Of a stretch of DNA of 64,000 nucleotides, positions 61,059-64,000 are shown piece by piece. Origin of the DNA: Sepioteuthis lessoniana. Lineage: Eukaryota > Mollusca > Cephalopoda > Myopsida > Loliginidae. Every line of letters begins with the position of its first letter. The first letter of the stretch is position 1. The notes under the pieces are model-generated. The model saw only the letters and a program-made list of their open reading frames with translations, had not been told where the DNA came from and did not search any database. The stretch covers positions 63,098,008 to 63,162,007 of the forward strand of contig OY757904.1 in assembly GCA_963585895.1 (NCBI GenBank). The letters are read 5' to 3'. A program made the position numbers and the translations under genes.

Positions 61059-64000
61059 ATGACCCACACTCAAACCACATACACAAACCGCATCGCTCTT
61101 CGCGCGGGTAAAAAAGGGGCGCGTCCTGCTGAGGTTGGAGCCCTGGCCTCAGTGTTCGAAAAATCAGCTACAGAGCTCAAACGATCAAAACTACTAAAAT
61201 GCAAGCAAACACTACAAATAGCCACATTTAACGTACGAACCTTAAATAGAATAGGACAACTTCCAGAGCGAGTCGCATCGGCCGAAGAACATAAGATTGA
61301 CATAATATGCATACAAGAACACAGATACACGCACACCGAAGATATCAAATATCACGAAACTGGCAATGGATGGTCGCTCGCCACTGTATCCGCATGGAAA
61401 AACTCTGTCAACGCCGCAGTAGGAGGAGTAGGATTACTTATAGGACCTAGAGCATTAAAAACGCTAAATAGCATTGAGAAAATACAACCTAGAATGATGG
61501 CAGCTACTTTTAACGGCAACCCCAGAGCAACAATCATCTCATGCTACAGCCCTACCAATGTTAGTGAAGAAACTGAACTAGTCACCTTCTACGATGAGCT
61601 ATCCTCATTTGTGTGTAGCATCCCGAAACACAACATGTTAGTCATTGGCGGAGACATGAATGCCCAAATCGGGAAAAACGGAAACAACAAATACAGCTTC
61701 CACAACACGACAAATAGGAATGAGCAACATCTAACAGATTTCATGATAGAAAATAGATTAGCATGTCTCAATGCAAACTACCAAAAAAGGGAGGGCAAAC
61801 TATGGACATACACGTACGCAAACAATACTAAAGCTCAGATAGACTACGTCCTTATAAACAAGAAATGGAAAAATAGTGCAATGAATTGCAAGGCATACTC
61901 CTTTTTTGAGGGTGTGTCCACCGATCACCGAATAGTCACGGCGAAAATACGGTTAAGCCTACGAAAAAACGCCAAACGAACAGCGACCACCAAACACTAT
62001 GACTGGGCCCTATTGAACAACAGAGATATAAGAGATAAATACGTATTAGAATTAAGAAACAGATTCGAAACACTACAAGAAAAGACGGAAAAAAGTACAC
62101 CAAACGACGAATATGAAAATCTCGTCAATGCACACCTCGAGGCAGCAGCGAAATGCATTCCAACAAAACTCAAAACTAAATATAGAGTCCAATGGGAAAC
62201 TCTAGCGGTGAGAGAAAAACGTGCACTAGTGAAAACAGCCTCCAAAAACTATCGAAAAAACCCAACAAACACAAATGCCTTAAAACTAAAAACGACACAA
62301 TATCAATTAGCAGGCATATATATAAAGGAACAGACAGAATACATTCAAAATCAGATAGATAAGATTAGAGACTCGGTGGAAGATAGACAATCTAGGATAG
62401 CCTGGAAAACAATAAACGAAGTGAGTAGAAGAAAGAACACAGCCAAAGCAAAACTGAAAGCAGCAAACCAACAAGAAAGAATAAAACTGTGAAAACAGCA
62501 CTTCGAAAACTTACTAGGAAACCTACCGAAAATAACACATGAACCAATCACCAGAATAATTAGCAAACAATTAGACATTAAACTAGGACCGTTCACCAAA
62601 GAAGAACTCGACTCAGTTCTTAGAAGAATTAAAAATAGGAAAGCTGCAGGGCTGGACGAAATTCCCCCGGAAGTATGGAAGACCAGACAATTCGACGACA
62701 TACTGCTCCGACAATGCAACGCAGTATACAATCAAAATCCGATAGATAGATGGATGAAGGGATGCATACTCCCCTTCCCTAAAAAGGGGGACCTCGGATT
62801 AGCCAAAAAGTACCGAGGCATAACACTTACATCCATCGCAGCCAAAATCTACAATGCCCTACTACGAAACCGCATAGAACCCAAAATCGACAACATACTT
62901 AGGAAAAACCAAAATGGCTTCCGAAGAAATAGATCCACGACCTCACAAATATTAACCATCCGTAGAATCCTTGAAGGTGTACGGCCAAAAAACCTACAAG
63001 CGACATTAATATTTGTTGACTTTACCAAGGCTTTCGATTCCATTCACAGAGGAAAGATGGAACAAATCCAACTAGCGTACGGCATACCTAAAGAAACCGT
63101 AGCGGCAATAACGATTCTCTATAGAAACACTAAAGTAAAAGTACGATCACCAGATGGAGACACAGAATACTTCGACATTGTAGCAGGAGTACTACAAGGG
63201 GACATGCTGGCTCCGTACCTCTTTATCATTTGTCTAGACTACGTACTTAGAACATCGATTGACAAAATCAAAGAGAATGGCTTCGAACTGACGAAGAAAA
63301 GAAGCAGAAGATACTCAGCAACAACAATTACCGACGCCGACAACGCTGATGACATAGCGATACTGGTAAATACACCTGACCAAGCCGAAACACTACTGCA
63401 TAGTTTGGAACGAGCAGCAGCAAGCATAGGCCTTTATGTTAATGCACACAAAACGGAATATATGTGCTATAATCAAACGGGGGACATCTCCACTCTAGAA
63501 GGAACCCCTCTTAAACTAGTAGACAAATTCACTTACCTAGGAAGCAGCGTCGAATCAACCGAAAAGGACATCAAAACGAGGTTAGCGAAAGCATGGACAG
63601 CTATCAATAGGCTATCGATTATATGGAAATCAGACCTAACCGATAAAACGAAACGCAGTTTCTTCCAGGCAGCGGTCACATCGATACTGCTATATGGCTG
63701 CACTTCATGGACGCTAACAAAACGGCTGGAGAAGAAGCTAGACGGCAATTACACGAGAATGCTACGTGCAATCTTAGACAAGTCCTGGTGGCAACACACC
63801 ACAAGACACCAACTGTACGGCCACCTGCCCCCTATCACGAAAACTATTCAAGTTAGACGAACTAGACATGCAGGACACTGCTGGAAAAGCAGGGACGAAC
63901 TCATAAGAGATGTACTCTTATGGACCCCCACACATGGCCGTGCAAACGCAGAACGCCCAGCACGAACATACATTCAGCAGCTATGTGAGGATACGGGATG
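61059..64000 (+). CDS. APE-type LINE polyprotein (endonuclease and reverse transcriptase), one stop, cut by window edge
   Basis: A single frame from ATG 61059 to the window end, broken only by TGA at 62490-62492 (most likely a former Trp codon, TGG). An apurinic-type endonuclease comes first: ATFNVRTL (about residue 54), IICIQEHRYT, VIGGDMNAQIG, QIDYVLINKKW and STDHRIV. A reverse transcriptase follows: KAAGLDEIPPEVW, LPFPKKGDLG..KYRGITLTS, NGFRRNRSTTSQI, FVDFTKAFDSIHR and GVLQGDMLAPYLF. The catalytic YADD reads NADD (Asn codon 63342-63344). The C-terminal part matches 30773-31431 closely; about 30 residues lie beyond the edge. It copies its RNA into DNA at a nicked target. The clade (RTE/RTEX-like) is uncertain. 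Recent but probably inactive because of the stop and the Tyr to Asn change. Confidence 0.93.

Noticed and set aside
61070..62731. Minus-strand frames across the APE LINE
   Set aside because: Antisense shadows of the long LINE frame.

Overview
The window is eukaryotic, metazoan and very probably cephalopod (octopus-like). It has one long intron-rich gene. The rest is mostly interspersed repeats: tRNA-derived SINEs with A and B boxes, a LINE with a restriction-like endonuclease, an APE-type LINE, a Penelope-like element, Tc1/mariner and hAT DNA transposons, and long (TA)n, (CA)n and (ATT)n tracts. The species call is inference from this repeat mix and the receptor family; no database could be searched.

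The only host gene I can support is an eight-exon Cys-loop receptor subunit on the + strand. Its coding exons run from 21708 to 59139 (about 37.4 kb) and all splice in frame into a protein of 444 residues. It has a signal peptide, the C-x13-C Cys-loop with FPFD, the ligand-site aromatics of loops A to D, a vicinal Cys-Cys pair in loop C, a GEK motif before M2, and four membrane segments. It therefore reads as an alpha-type, cation-selective nicotinic acetylcholine receptor subunit. The 45-nt and 110-nt exons match the classic nicotinic gene structure. It could belong to the expanded cephalopod nicotinic/chemotactile receptor superfamily, but its ligand-site residues are kept.

Layout: 1-470 Tc1 remnant; 497-5330 SINEs, a dispersed repeat called R1 here, and (TA)n palindromes; 7075-9650 a decayed RLE-type LINE on the - strand; 9915-11535 a Penelope-like element with a GIY-YIG domain; 12600-16860 R1 copies and a deleted mariner; 16855-21165 a head-to-tail array of four 5'-truncated RLE LINE copies; 21708-59139 the receptor gene. 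Its introns hold an old LINE fragment split by a SINE, a ~77-bp minisatellite, a LINE 3' end, a near full-length mariner, a fish-like Tc1 with long inverted repeats, many SINE and R1 copies, and a ~60-bp satellite invaded by a second deleted mariner. From 61059 to the window edge lies an almost intact APE-type LINE with one in-frame stop.

The repeats give clear insertion histories: perfect target-site duplications around two SINEs, a SINE inside a SINE, SINEs inside LINEs, and a mariner inside a satellite. The most unusual structures are the LINE array fused at ATT repeats, a non-tRNA repeat that shares its 3' stem-loop with a tRNA-SINE family, the hammerhead-like motif of the Penelope element, and a 110-bp segment found both inside a SINE and just upstream of the young LINE.
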